Shown here: positions 41,101 to 55,370 of the stretch, piece by piece
Layout: every line of letters begins with the position of its first letter
How positions within the stretch are numbered: the first letter of the stretch is position 1
Source: Pyrocephalus nanus
Lineage: Eukaryota > Chordata > Aves > Passeriformes > Tyrannidae
Direction of reading: 5' to 3'
Assembly: GCA_038380795.1 (NCBI GenBank)
Contig: CM076266.1
Span: 8,702,001-8,766,000, forward strand
Length of the DNA: 64,000 nt
Position numbers and translations under genes: made by a program
Notes under the pieces: model-generated
What the model saw: the letters and a program-made list of their open reading frames with translations, nothing else
What the model was told of the DNA's origin: nothing
Database searches by the model: none

Positions 41101-44100
41101 TTTTTATACCTCCAGAACTCTCCAGTACCAGAACAGATCCATAGCATCAAATACACGTATTTTGGGGTTTTCACTTTTATTAAAAGAAACCAAAGTCTTA
41201 AGAATGAACCTTCTGCTCCAGCTGAGCAATAAGTTTGGAACTGAAGGTGATGGACAGATTCAAACTCTGATCATGGATGAGGTCATATCAGGGAGGTCAT
41301 TTCTCCTGCATGAGCAGCCTGTAAAGCATGGAGGGATATCTTCAGAAGGAGGGGCTTGAAGTCTGATGCAGAAAAATAATTTTTAGTAGATTAGCAAAAG
41401 ATCAGTCAGAGTTTACGTAGATATTTTTGATCAAACCCTGGGACTGGATCAAGGGCTCCCCAAGGTCCTTGACAATGCTATTTCCTAAGATCTGACAGCA
41501 GCTCCAGGCTGAACTGCTGAAAACCTGCTATGTAATATAATTGATTTTAAAAAGTACTGCGAGTTGTTCTGGCCAATCCAAGAGAGAGAAAATACTCCTT
41601 CTGTCCTCCTGTCTTACAAATAATACGCTAGACAATAAAATACAGATCATGACAGAACTGCTTTCCTCTCTGTTTTGAAAATGAATGACTTTAAAACATT
41701 GGCAATCTCCTCTTGCCTGAATTTTGAACTCTCAAACCCACATTTAAGCATGGTAGGTTCTTTCTATTCTGTGAGGTTAAGCATTTAACTATTTTGGGGT
41801 TTGGCAAGCAGGGAAAAAAAAAAATTATCAAAGCCTACAACTATTAAATTCTTGAGAAAGCAAGCAACGATGTCAGCATAAAATTGCAGTGAAAAGGAGC
41901 CTCTTCTCAAGAGGGGAAGCTGTAGCAGAAAATAATTACTGAATTTAACTCTGAGGCCACTGGGATCAAGATGATATCGCTGTGCCAACCCTTAAAAAAG
42001 CAGAAGCTGAAGAAGGTTTGATGTCCCACCAGACCTGGAAATGGGAAGAGAGGAAAGAAAAGAGAAGGAAAAGTTGGCAATGACTGAAAGTATGCATGGA
42101 AAAAAACCTGCAAGAGCCTTGAAATCAAATCCCTAGAAGAAGGGTGGTTGCACAACCCTATTTACCAGGTCTAAAGGATGAAGTGAAAAAGCTCAGTTTA
42201 GTCTGAGCAGTAGTGGAAGTTGCTGCTGTCATTGAGGAAGAGGAACCACAGTACTTATCTCTGGATCCCTGACCTCAACAACCTAAGGAAACTTTTAATT
42301 TGCTCTTCAGGGAATGGTGTATGGCTTGTGGTCTGTGGAGGAAGTGTGTTTTCTGCCCTTGTTCTGAGTTACCACATGATGGTCAGTTTTTGCCAGTGGG
42401 AAACCTCATTTTCTTTACCAAGAACAGCCTTTCTTGTGAATCATCACCATTCTCACACTCAGAGTTTTCACCCTGCCAATCTATCACCCATGTGGCACAT
42501 GCCAGGGACAGCAAATACTCCACGAAAGATAACTTTTTAATTCGTAAACATGTGCTGGAACTGCTGACCCAACTATGCAGTGACAGCTCTCAGGTAATTT
42601 CTGAATGACCTGCAAAAGAACAAAACATAAGAGTTAAATTTGTTCAGCAAGCAACTGCCCTCACGTTCTTATTTCTCTGGTGCAGAAATACCCTCTGTAA
42701 GCAGGTGGATGTTACCTGGGACTGGCACTGTGACAGGACACGGCTGCTCTGTGTCTCACTTTCCCTACCTGCAGATCAACAGTTAACTTCATGATTTGAA
42801 GTTACTTTGATTAATGAGACTTTCTTATGTTTCAAAGGCTTTGGATGGGATCCCATGAACTTGACATGCCTGATGGTCCTAATGCTGCCTTGGGTGACAC
42901 TACAATTGCCTCAGCAGTTATTTATGAGCAGCAGTTGCCTCTGATATAAGCACCAAGTCTTCTCCATGGACCTTGTTAACCAAATCTGTCAGCTGCCAGC
43001 ACTTGCTTGTGCATGAGACCTGGTCCCTTTCCCATTGTGGCAGGTGAGTCCCTGATATCAATTTCTTTTTGTTCCTCTTTCTGGCCAGAAACTCCAACCA
43101 GGAGTGAAGGAAACATTTTCTCCTAAACTGACGTGTTTCTGACACACATTTTGTTAACTGGAAAGATTTAATTGAAAAGTTTCTCTTCAGTTCTGGTGCA
43201 TCCTGACACCAAACTCTCAGCAGGCATGGGGGGACACACAGACTCAAATTGGAAGGTTACAAACTAGCACAGTCCCAGTGGATGTAATCAAGACTTCCAT
43301 ATATTTCCCTTGTATATTAGATCAGTTTAAGTAGATATAGTCAAATCCAGTTGACTAAGTATAGTTTAGCTAGAATCATCAAGCAAAAGCAGCAACACAG
43401 CCTGTGCAAGAGGTAGGGGTTGTTCTTTTATTCCCTGCACACTGCCTGGGGTAAAGAAGCCCTTTAGGCTTCCTGACAGTGTTAGAAATTAATATAAAGT
43501 GAAGACATATGGATTCATTCTCCTCCCAACTATTGTCAAGCAACCTGGGAGCAATTTCACTAAAATCAGTTGTTACGGTCTAAAGGTCAAAAGCTCAGGA
43601 TTTTTATAAAACTTGGTCTGACAAAGAAAATATTTCTTTGTTCCTGGCTACTTCTGATTTGCTGGGTTGTCTCTATGGTGCCTACTCCAGCATCAGTGAA
43701 TGGGTTTCTCTCCAGACATTTTCTCCATAAATTTGAGAATATCCTTGCTGGTTTATGTTTTTAATGTGAGCTGAATGTTTGGTAGCTGGAAAAAAAGGTC
43801 TCTCCTACAGAAGAATGGTGAACAATTGCAATGGGAACATTAAAATGGCCACCTCGTGATTAAGGAAGGACTCGTGTTCAGCTCTGGGAAATATCTGACT
43901 CTCCCTGAGTTTTAATAAAAATCAGTCAGTCAAAAATGGTGACATCTGCATGTGATCAGTGATCTCCATATTCCTGACATAGCTGAGTTCATTATCTTTC
44001 TCTGTTGAGGAAGGTGAGGGTAACCATTGGACTTGGGAATGTATTTGTGGATCCCATAAGTTAGGAAGAGGAGACAGGAATATTCTTAAGTGGGTGGTAG

Positions 44101-46300
44101 GATGGTGGGTAGTTGTGATCACTGCTGCTCCTGAAGTGAAGTTATCCAAACCCTCCCAACATGAAGCACTTGATTCAAAGCTCACTGAGGTGGACCAGGA
44201 ATGTTTCTGTGGACTTGACTGGACATAGCCCGGAGTTCAGAGCAGGCAGGATGTCCCCTTCCTTGGACTTCATTTCTGAAGCACCCACACATGGAAACTT
44301 CGTGGCACAGAACTGAAATAGGCCTTTTCAAATGTTACCTGACCCTCTGTGCTCATCATGGGCATTCCTACACAGCAGTCTTCTCACTTCCATGAGCGAG
44401 CAGTAGAGGTGGAGGAGTGACCTCCACGAACTCACCCTATTGTCGGCACCAGCCCTTGCTCCCCATTGTTTCACCTGGAGAGATCCATTTCCCTGCTGTT
44501 ACAGCTGTCTGTGCACAGGGGCACTGGCTCCATGCTGCTTCTCCTGTCCCACCAAAGTGCTCATAGGGGAGGCTGTTTGACTTTCAACAGCCAGTTCTGA
44601 GGGCAAATGTCTGCACTGGCCAAGCCTCATTCTTGTTTTTCAGAACTGAGCCCAGGACACCCTGGAGGGAGTCTCTTTGGTGCCTGAGCATTGGGCTGGC
44701 CATTTGGCTAGAAAGGGTAAAAAATATTGCAACCTACTCGGCCAACATATACCCCAGGCTTGGTTCTGTCTGAATTCAGTAAAGACAATTAAAGCCCAGC
44801 CCAGGTGAGCTGACAGCCAACAAGGTGGATGGAACTACCTCTTAGTGCCCTCAGACCTGGTCTTTACTCCAGAATACGGACATAGCTGTACTCCTGGGGA
44901 CACTGTTTTGTGGGGTCTGGTTCAATCCTGACATTAGGATACCAAAAACCAAAACCTTCACCCTTCCAGCGTGATTTAGAGAAGTCAGGTGAACTTTGCT
45001 TCAACCTTGTTCTTGGGTTCTAAGTCGCTGTTTCATTTAGGACATTTGACTAAAAGCCCTTTTCATGGAACCAGTTCCTGCAGGAAAGATGCCAGCAATT
45101 AATGAAAGATGATAAAATAATAAAAGAAGTAATACATTAACTATATTATCCTTGCACATTTGGGCAGTCCTTTTCATTATATCCTCTTTATGGACATCCT
45201 CCAGCAAGAGTTGAAGAGCTTCTTTATTGCTGTTCTGTGACTGTTTTGGTTTCCAGACATTAACAAGATATTTAAATGCAAAAGTTCTCTTTTGCTCTTC
45301 CATTTTCTAGAGGTAGATTTAATTAAATAACAAAAAACCCCTATGGCACGTTGCATTTATAAAATTTCTCTGTGTGTATGAATACCCACACCAAAAGGTA
45401 TATGGATCTTTGACTTTCTTTTTTTTTTTTTTCTTTCTCCTTTCTGCAAGTATGCACAGATGCAAGTGTTCCTGGTTGAGCTCTATGAAGGCACAGCTCT
45501 ATGAAGCCACAGTAGCCACACTGTGTGGATGTACTGAGACTATTTTCTGAGTAAAGAAACCAGAGTGAGTCCACCAGCCCACAGCAGAATTTCCCAGCAC
45601 CTTGGAAACAACAATCTCTATTCCACTCGGGCTAGGTAGGAATCACGCCAGAAATTCAGGGCAGATCCCTCTCACAAAAATGTCATGGCTGTACAACTCC
45701 TGAGGTGCTATTTCCAGAACCAGCATAAACACTGCTCTGGAGGCACCATTCAAAGCTTGACTCTGATCTTGTATAGATCAGAAATAGCTCTCCAGACCGT
45801 TCTGACTGCTGGCATCGGAACAGGGCAGCAGGTGGGAATGGCTGATTTGGGAGCCCAGGTTTGATATGCAGGCTGGATTATTTTGAGACAGGAAATGTAG
45901 GTATGGTCAAGCCCAATGAGGAAAGTAAAGAGGAATTGCCTGTTCTGTCATACATTCATTCACTTCACTCTCCCCAAATGCCTTCTGGCAACTCCTTAAG
46001 AAAGGAAACAACCAAACTAGGTCTGGGAGGAGGTGATTCCAAGACTGTGAATAAGACCTGGGATGTTTGCTGCAGGGTAGGTTTATATGTTGCACAAAAT
46101 CAAATGCTGTGTCTGAGTTTTCAGTCTGCAATAACCCTGTGGCTACAGAGGTTGATGAAAACTGCCAGGGTTCTCAATGTTACTTTTATTTTGCCTATTC
46201 TTTCCCACCTGCATTTCTTCTGGAGTTGTTGTTTTAGTTCCATATATATGTTTTTAAATCCTCTACTATTAAACAGTAGTTTGCCAGCCTGGAAGAAGAA
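38173..46300. other. Intergenic, no gene seen
   Basis: About 8 kb of AT-rich unique DNA. It contains an (AAAT)n microsatellite at 39648-39673 and scattered homopolymers (for example T-rich at 45419-45440). Open frames such as 38767-39111, 40128-40490 and 45037-45303 show no domain or family resemblance. Confidence 0.6.
39648..39673. repeat. (AAAT)n microsatellite
   Basis: About six units of AATA/TAAA, one of them with a G substitution. Confidence 0.85.
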
Positions 46301-46319
46301 TGTCAATGAATTGTCAATT

Positions 46320-46510
46320 CTTTATGGTAAGTAATTGATTAATCTGCACATTAATCTCTAAATCAGCAGCAATAAATTCTATCATTTTTAATCTTGACCT
46401 AAAAGTACTAAACCACTTCTAATTGCCACTGTTGCTGCTGTAAAATGACTGATTAAACTGCATTCATATCATAATCTTTGTTGCTCCTGAAATGTGTAAT
46501 TGAAGTCACA
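46320..46510. promoter_or_regulatory. Candidate conserved non-coding element
   Basis: A dense series of homeodomain-like cores (gtaattgattaatc, cattaatctc, gattaaactg, gtgtaattgaag) in unique DNA about 22 kb upstream of MNX1. Regulatory role is inferred from texture only. Confidence 0.3.
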
Positions 46511-49500
46511 TCTGTGACTCAATGCCAAGAAAGGAAAGGGACCTTGCTTTTGCTTTCTCTCAGGAATTACTTGAATGGGAAAACCTGACATTTTTCCCTG
46601 TCAGTACTGGACACTGGTCTCTAATTTTAATTATTGCTGCAATGATATTTACTGCCTACATTGAGTCCCAGTGTGCTGGATGTTTTACCAAACTGAGACA
46701 GAAAGGTCTAACCCTGAGAGCTGAAGAAAAGAGAGAAGTAGGAAAGCACAAAATGATGATGAAGCACCACAACAGACACTAGTTCCAGATTATCAGAACT
46801 TTTGACAAGTTTTCTTCAGGCATCAAAGCAAAGGGGAGTCATGAGGAGAGGAGACATTTAATTTTATTTTATAATTTGTATAATTATTTTTAGCAATTCA
46901 ACACTGTAAAGACCCTGGAAGTCAGCTTTAGCCTGACCTTTGTATGCATTCCTAGGAAAAGGGATCCAGCCAAAATCCCACCATTATGGTGAACCATAAA
47001 TCCTGGGGGCCACGGGCAGCTGGGATTAATGAAGAACAGCCTCATGGTCCAAGGATTAGGATGACCATGTCCAGGTTGCCTTTGTCCTTCTGTCTTCTCT
47101 ATGCTGATCACAGCTCAGCCTGACTGGCTAATCCAGCCCTCTTGTACTATCATCAAGCACAAACAGGATCTGTGAAGTAGGACTTTAACCTTGTGAAAAA
47201 CAGAGTTTTCTGACAAAGAAGCAAAGCAGACCATCAGGATCCAGGCAGGCCTTCTTTGAAGTCGGGGGAATTGGGGATGTTTTCTGGCAGACAAAATACC
47301 TCACCCTTCCTGTGTGAGTTATCCAAACTGCCGAGAAACTTGAGTGGCAGCTTCAAGTTGTAAAAACCTAGGGAAAAAAATGAAGTAGAAATAATAAAAG
47401 ACCCAAATCCTGCTGGATTAAGCTGAGGCCCAACTTCTAAACTTTTGGGAACTAAGTCAGCATAAAACCTATCTAACAAAGTCACAATGCTTTCCATCCC
47501 AGATCCTTGGATTCTGTTCTGGTTTATTCATTATCAACCCAAGTTCTGTAGATGTAGCTTTATTATCATTCTCATTCCACATATAGTTTGCAGATGAAAA
47601 AATTTTGAAACTGTACCAGATGTGATCTGAAAGAAACAGAAAAAAAAAAAGACATCCAGACCACCAAAACACTGTAACCCTGATTTTAGGCATTGTAAAC
47701 CTTACTCTGCTTATTGCATTTGACAGCATTACATTGTAAGTGGCTCTATTGCCTTAAATAGAGAGTCTCCAAAGCTGAAAACCTGTTTTTAGCACAAACT
47801 TAAAGGAATGCAAACCAAATAGAAAACCATCAGAGGGATCAAAAACTGGCACAAGCCAACATCATACCTTTTGAATCCCTTTATGTTCCCATGATCCCAA
47901 GGATAACACTGGGAGCAGCTGACTTTTGCAGGATTTTGGAGGGAGGTACTGGCAAGGCACAAGGAAATGAGGACTGGAAGGCCACAGCTCTTAGCACAGG
48001 TTTCTCTCAGTAAACACAGGGCAAATAACTGTGGGTGCAGATTAGCTGAGAATGTTTTTAAATATATGGGAGTGAGAATACAGGTGATGGGGACGAACAT
48101 CTTCCTTGAAGGACAGAGCGTTTCTCATCCTGGGGACACCCGAGGGGCTGGAAGGTCAAACACCTCCTCCCCACACTAGGAAAAGCCCCACATTTTGCTG
48201 CCTCATGGTGTCCATGTGGTGTAAGTATTGACTGGAACACAAGGGCATTGGTGCAGTGTAAATGTGCTCCTGCAGATCAGCACCAGAGTGGCAGAGGATT
48301 ACAGCTGAACACTGTTTTTAAATCATCAAAGATTAACACTTTCAGAAAGTATTTTAGTGTTTTATTATTTTTTTTAGGAAAGGGTTTTGGGTGGGATTTC
48401 TTTTGGAGGGATTTCTCACATGTCATCTCTGCTTGAATTTGTGAGGAATTTCCCAGCTATAACGTTAGCAAATGGTGGGCAGTGACCAAGTGAATGGAGC
48501 AATGAACTTAAGAGGAAATAGGGCTGAGAAGCCAGCCAATTTAATCTCCTCCATGTAAAATCTTGCAGATGAGAAGGAAACTCCAGCTGATGGCCATCTT
48601 TCATCAGACATTTCTGTCATTTGAAGTTTCCTCTATGAGGATTAGAAAGTATAAAAGTGTGGAGTATCAATCACAACTGATTTGATTGTTAAAATGACCT
48701 CTATAATTTCTTCAGGGTTTTCTCTGCTTTCAGAACACCCAATTACTCCACCTTGTGCTTTAAAAGCAACACGAAAATTACTCTTAACAACAGCTAGAGA
48801 ACACTGAAAGAATTTGTCTTGTTTCTTAAATAAAAGGTTTCTTCTACTTCATTATTGCCTTAAAATGAGCAGAGATTCTGTATCTTGGCCATTTCTGTCT
48901 TTCCAAGGTGAAGTGAATAATTTGCAAGGTGTGTGGTGTGATTTCTGTGATCACAGGTGCCAGGCTGGGAGCAGTCTGTCTCCAAAAGAGAAAGCTGATG
49001 TCTTATCTACCAAATGTCAGCAACTGAAATGAAACAGCTGTTAAATCTAAAACCACCAGTCCTTGTAAAGCACCTGACATATCACCTCCACAGCTATCAG
49101 CCTCTTGTCTCTTGTGATGTCCTGGCTCATCAGCTGCAAGGATTGTTGGTCCAGCCAGGAGCTGGCTGAAGTAGTCTAAAAAAAAGAAATAATAGCATAC
49201 CCTAAAAAAATTTCACATGAAGCCCAGACTTCATAAATGTAACAGATTTCGTTCCCTGAATGTCATGAAAAATAATAAAAAAAAAAGCATATAAGCCCAT
49301 TTTAAAGGAGAAAATTTCAGGAAATCTTTGCCCTGTAAAGGGGTAATTCCTGGCCCTTACTGAGATTGTTTCATTCCATTTCCTCCTGTTTTCCTCTGTG
49401 AGTGCATGGTAACACATGTTATACGTGGTGATGTGTGACATGATGCTCACATCCACAGAGTGATTTGTACAACAGTCAGAGAACATATCCATCTAAAATA

Positions 49501-52500
49501 GCTTAACTGGGAGAAGCCACTGCGGGACCATGTGAACTTTTGGCACCACCTCCCTGCACTGTGGAGATTGTGATCGTTCATGGGAAGGTGTGGGATTGCT
49601 GGTGGATTTCCTCAGGTTTATTTACATTCTGTCATTTCTCATGGTGCTCTGGTATTCAAACTTGTGGCTGAACATCTTCACCATGGCCCTGGAGCTGCTG
49701 CATGAGGTTGGTGCATTGAAGCAGCAATGATGGGTTTAAATCACTGTGGGAGAATCCCTTCCCACTTCCCCCTCCACGGGAATGAAGGAAGATGTTACTC
49801 TGGGTCACTTTGAAAGCTCTCTTGCAAGACCTTGCATGGCTTAATTATAACAAAATCCATAAATATCTGAGTGCTTCTGATTGCTGGCTTATGATCATCC
49901 TTGGTTGATTTGCACTTCAGGCTTTTCTCTAGAGCTGTGGAAGCTGTAACTTTGAAACTTGGGAATCCCACAGAGCCCTTTGCTCTAGGAGCTGGCAGGA
50001 TGGCAGGGAGACAGAAAAAGGGCAAGTTTGGGGCTCAGAACGTGGTGATGGGGCTGTAGAGAGGGGCTCCTTTGGCCAAGAAGCTCTCACCCTGTAGGGG
50101 ATGAGTTTATAACTCTGAAGTGCTGAACTGCTCAACTGGCAAAGATGAAGTTACTCCTCCAATAAAATCTGTTATTTCTGCTTTTCTCTGTATGTGACTT
50201 GTCCTGGAGGAATACAGTGCATAGTTTATTCTTCACAAGTAATGAATACAAAATCAATTGTATGATGCAGTACTTGACATAAAAAACCCCCAAACTTTAT
50301 GACAAATTAATTTGGAAAGTAATTTATAGCAGATACATTTTGGGAAGAGTGTTATATGGCAAGCTCTGGAATATAAAACTGTGGTGACTCTATAAAAGCC
50401 AACAATTACACATTAGTAAACCTTAAAATAGTCCATGTCCTAGATTTTAGAATAATCTACAAATGGGTCATTTTTCAACCTACAGACTTCAAAAACTACT
50501 CTCAGACAGATCCAAAGAAGAATTTTATTTGCCAATAAAATTTTCCAAAGGAACTGCTTTAAAAATTGTTAGAACATAATGTAATGGCTTTATCTAACAT
50601 TTTCAACTAATGGCTTTGGTTTCCTATGACTAAGACTTTGGGACAGAGACATCTTATTATTCATATATTAGAAAACAATTTCATTCCTATTCTAAAAACA
50701 AATGTCCATGCAAACCCAAGTGATGGGCTGCCTTTTAAGTATTTGTCATCTAATCCATGACTCCTCCAAATTTTAAGTCTATTTGTGATTAGATCAATTT
50801 GTCACATTAGACAGCGTTTCTTCTACAATAATAATCAGTGGAACATTAAGTGAGAACACCCAGATGATGACCTGCAGATTGCATAGGCGAGGCACAAAAA
50901 GATATTACTAAATGAGCTTTCAGTCCTTCTCCAAATTTATAAGATTTTTGAACTGCCAAAATTTAAAAATAGGATACTGCTCTTGCCATGAACATAATTA
51001 AAAAAGGAACAATAAATGCACTGAATAAGAGATGCTACATTAGCAGATTCATACAACTCTAATGTACCTTCTGTCTTTGTTTTGCTACAGTCCAGTAGCC
51101 AGATTTCTGAAAATCTCTGAAATGTATTTTTTTACCTTTAACACTGCTTTTCACATGAAGGAGTCAGTACAGGGAACACATGACCAAAGCCTCATATTTA
51201 AAAAATATTTTTATGGACATTTTTATGGATAAAAACATCTACTAGTAAATAGAAAAACAATTAAACCCCCAAACGTCAATTTTCTTATATTATACAAGCT
51301 GTTAGATGAATGCACTTGTAAATTTTCATAAAACATATTGTAGTCAACTGTAGCTTTCTGTAGTACAAAAATATCTAAATTTGTGCTTGAAGTACATATC
51401 TCATGGCAACCTTCACTGGAGAAGCATTTTGGTGGTTTCACATTACATGGTGCCTCCAAAACTGTATTTTGTCATCTTGTCATGGAAATTATTTGTACAA
51501 GGCAAAAAACATGACAAGTCTTCGAATTTTTTTTCAGCACAAGATGATTATTAACTTTAAAGGAATGATGCAAAATTTTAATAGCTAAATAAGCTCATCT
51601 AGTTTTAATGCTCAAATATGGAAAATGAACATTTTAGTTCTCTTGGATGATGGAAAACTGCACCATTTGTTAACTATGGTCTGATACTAGGAGGGGTTGA
51701 TGTCCATAACTCCTATGAATTAATTTAGTCTTAGCAGTGTCATTGCTGCAGAGTTTATTTTCCTGTAGTTTTTTTTGAGCTAGCTTCACTTGAGTTATAC
51801 TGTGAACCAACTTTCAAATTGTGTCCATATTGTTCTGCATTTATTCAAGTCTGATAATTAATGGCAGAGGTAAAAGTGAACCTGCTTGGTAATTTCATTA
51901 AGTACCAAGCGTGGACCAGGCTGCTTCAGCATCTTTAGCCCAGTGGCTTAATCAGCTTGAGTTCAAGGCATTACCTCACTAGATTATAAGTTTCTGTGTG
52001 TGGATTTGACGAGGACTGGAAACTCGACTTCAATCATGACATCAGCTAGCTTTGGTGTAAATACCAGCCACATGTCTATTCTCTTTTAATTCCAAAAGCA
52101 TCTGCCACTTGGTTGCCTGAACACCAATGATCAGAGCTTTTTTGAAGCATCATGGATTAACAGTGAAGAGTGAAATGTTGACAAGTAGAGTCAATGTGGG
52201 ATTCAATAACTTTGCCATATTTGAACATGAACAACAGACAACCTCACTGCAAAACTACTGACAGCATTTATAGGTTAAACTCCCATGCTGAAGTAAGCCT
52301 TTGCAGCCCAGCCTGTTTACAGGAAAGAGGACACAAGGAGATCCACACTAAATTCTGCTGATCACTCCCAATGCTTTCCTACCTGATCTTAGGAACTCAG
52401 GCAGGCCCTGCACTGTCTCTTCAGGGTAATAAATACTTTCAGCCTTCCCTCACTCTCTATTAGACCCAAACTCTCAAAAGTAATGGCTGCTTTTTACTAC

Positions 52501-53810
52501 TTTTTCAAAAACACCAACTTCAGGAAGTCTCTAGATGATCTACCATGATCAAAATAACTTGAATTTTTGCTATTTCTTCCTCTTGCCTTGCTATTCCTTG
52601 CCTGTCACACTGTATATTTTTGCAGCTATACTTCTTGTTTTCATATTGCAGCATTTGATCCTGCACCGCACTCCATCAGTGCCAGCCACCAGCCAGCATT
52701 TCCTGATCACCTTTTGCACTTTGCTACAGGGATCTGTTCATCACATTTCACTACCAAATGCAGGGTTAAATACATTACATATGCATTGTAGGCAGGAGAA
52801 CTGCAAAGTTAATGCAGTTATAGCATAACTGCTCTTTGAATATAATTATATTTTCCTTGTATTTTTTTTCCTAGATCCCACATCTCTGCTATGGAAAACA
52901 TTAGTTTCCATCAGGCCTTTTTATTGGACTTCTTGAGATTACCGTTCTTAAAATCCACATACAATCTAAAAAAGATGTTATGTCTTGGAAAATTGTTACC
53001 AGAGATACTTTATTTAGTAAATTAGCAATCAGCAGTGACATGTTGCTATAGCGTATCAAGTGTACCATGAGACTGCTCTGCAAAACTGTCACTTGAGCAG
53101 CAACAGTCTGAATCTAAGTAAACAGCTTTTCTTGAGTTCAAAAGTTAAACATACCTGTAAAATGTGGTTCCCTTTCCAGTTTTACATACTAGATACACAG
53201 TGGACAGTGCAGGGCCAACAAATACATATTAAAGGCTGTGTATTTTTTTGCATCCTGTGGTGTTTGTTTGCTTGTGTGGCTTCTGAGGACAGGAGCTTTA
53301 CCTAGGAATTATGTCAGTTTGGTGCAGAGTCAGGAACTCTTTCTAAAAATAACTTAATTACAGCTAATAACTAGCTAATACTCAAAATCTTGTTGTTCTA
53401 TCTCTATAGTCAGTTAAGTTAATATCTGAAGATTATCTGTGGTGTATTACCTGGTAACTCCCAACCATGTTAAACGAACCATGTCATTGTAATTTAAAAA
53501 TAATTGAAGTGGAGCCAGGGGATTTAGTTGCCTGCCAAATAAATAACAACAAATATCATAGTCACCTGAAAATTACTGACAACATTTGTAAGCAATAAAG
53601 TGATTGGATATATGGGCCAGTATCCTTTTGAAAGAAACTCATGACCTTCTATTCACTGGAAGTTAACTTTGAAATATACTTTTTCCAGGAAGTCTTCCAA
53701 AGATAGTCTACCCTGGAAACAAATCCAATTTAAACAAATCTTCACACAAACTAACAAAAATAACAAGAGGAGCACAATAGTTGATTGTATTTAAGCTGTA
53801 TATTTTTAGT
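46511..53810. other. Intergenic, no gene seen
   Basis: About 7 kb of AT-rich unique sequence. I recognise no transposon, RNA gene or coding exon. The longest open frames (47789-48100, 52535-52828) lack any family features. Confidence 0.6.
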
Positions 53811-53811
53811 A

Positions 53812-53857
53812 TTTTTTTTTTCTTTCTTTCTTTTTTTTTTCCTTTTCCTCTTCTTTA
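53812..53857. repeat. Pyrimidine-rich tract
   Basis: T runs with TTTC repeats and a CCTTTTCC end; simple low-complexity DNA. Confidence 0.85.
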
Positions 53858-54009
53858 GCCTTTATGTTACTTTGGATGGTGAGGAGAAAAAAAATCAAGG
53901 TCAAGTTGTCTGACATAATCTGATTTACAACATTATATTTCTTTAAAATTACTGTAAACCCCATTTACTGAAGAAAAACTTAAGTCACTTAGAAATTGTC
54001 AAAGCTGAG

Positions 54010-55370
54010 AGGTCACCAGGGATGTTCTCTAGTGCTTGCCCAGCCTGGGCATTGTCTTGTACAATGTTTCTATCAATGACTGTGACACACACATGAGGAA
54101 TTCGATAAAAATAAAAAGTAGAGACTGTTGATAACGAAATGAATCTGAATCCACGAGAAAGAAAGTACTGAATAACCGAAAGTGCTGGAATCCAAAACTG
54201 AGTCCAAATTTCATTGTGCAAAAGTGTCCTGACTTAGGAGAGCCATCAGAGGGACTTCTGCTGCAAACTGAACTCATAAACTGAGAACATCTGAGGTAAA
54301 GGAACATCAGGATGTACCAGTGAATAGCAGGACTATCAGGAGACAACAGTGTTATACAGAGATGAGAAAAGTAAATGGAAACACACTCACAGAAGTACTT
54401 CAAAGAGTGAAAGTTTCATTATGACAGGGGAGACCTGCTCTGCAACACAGCACCCAGCTCTACAAAAAGTGTGGAGAAGGGTTAATGAGACAATGAGAGG
54501 AGTGGGGAGCTGATCTTACAAAGAAGAGGCAGTGGGTCCTGGAACAAGCCTGAACAGTTGTGACCACCCTCCAAACTGATCAAGCTCCCCAAACCAGCAG
54601 AAAAAAACTCTTTATATTTTCTTCTGGGTTATTTTTCTGTTGATTTAATCAGCTAAATTGAAAGGTCAGACAAGATCCAGAACCAGTTGCACAGGTAATA
54701 TGCACATGGACAAGAGAGGGAGGAGGAGGAGAAGAAAATTAAGAATCATCCCTTTAAATGTCAAGAGGTTGACAAGTTGACTCAGCCTGTTTCTGGCAAC
54801 CTCACCTAACTCAGCAGAGCAAGGCTTGCTCAGCCTAGCAAAACTCGATGGGGCAGAAAAAAGATTGTGTCTATCAACACTCAAACCAGATAAGACAGAC
54901 ACCAGTGCTGTTGCAAGAATACATAGATATAAACTGGCCAAGAATGGAGCTGGGCTGCAAATTAGAACTGGTTTTAGGCTCCATATCAGCCAGACTCTGC
55001 AACAGCTTCTAATGGGATTAGTCAAGAAAATGGCAAAGACCTGAACACTGAGGGACACCTAATAAACACTCAGGTAAGGAATCTGGAACAGAAGGTGTCA
55101 CATTTCCACTCACAGAGCACTTATAAGTATGCAGCAACAGGATTCTGCTGCTGGAGGATGTTACAGAGGCCACAAGGATAAATGGACTCAAACAGGGATT
55201 GACCAAACTCCTGAAGGGGAAACCAATCAGTTCCTACTTCAAACAGCCAAGGTGTTCCTAGGATGGAGCTCCATAAATTTGTGCAAAGGATTATATGTAT
55301 GGAGCCTGTGATAGCAGGGGACCAGAGTGCATAATATAATGCCTTTTTAAGTCCCAGATCCAAAGTGTTT
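54010..55370 (+). mobile_element. Ancient CR1/L3-type LINE remnant (sense)
   Basis: Near 54050-54085 ttgtacaatgtttctatcaa then tgac resembles the CR1 reverse-transcriptase segment encoding LFNxFINDLD. Around 54930-55015 the words aaactggccaagaatgga, gggctgcaaattagaa and caacagcttctaatggga match the conserved LINE segment before the 3' end. At 55265-55325 ctccataaatttgtgc, ggattatatg and gcctgtgatagcagggga match its 3' end. The three pieces are in the same order and strand. It is badly decayed, with no open frame. Confidence 0.55.

Noticed and set aside
45037..45303. 88-codon minus-strand open frame with a hydrophobic segment
   Set aside because: The Leu-rich run comes from AT-rich DNA (ataataaaag type); no homologue is recognised and there is no promoter or splice context.
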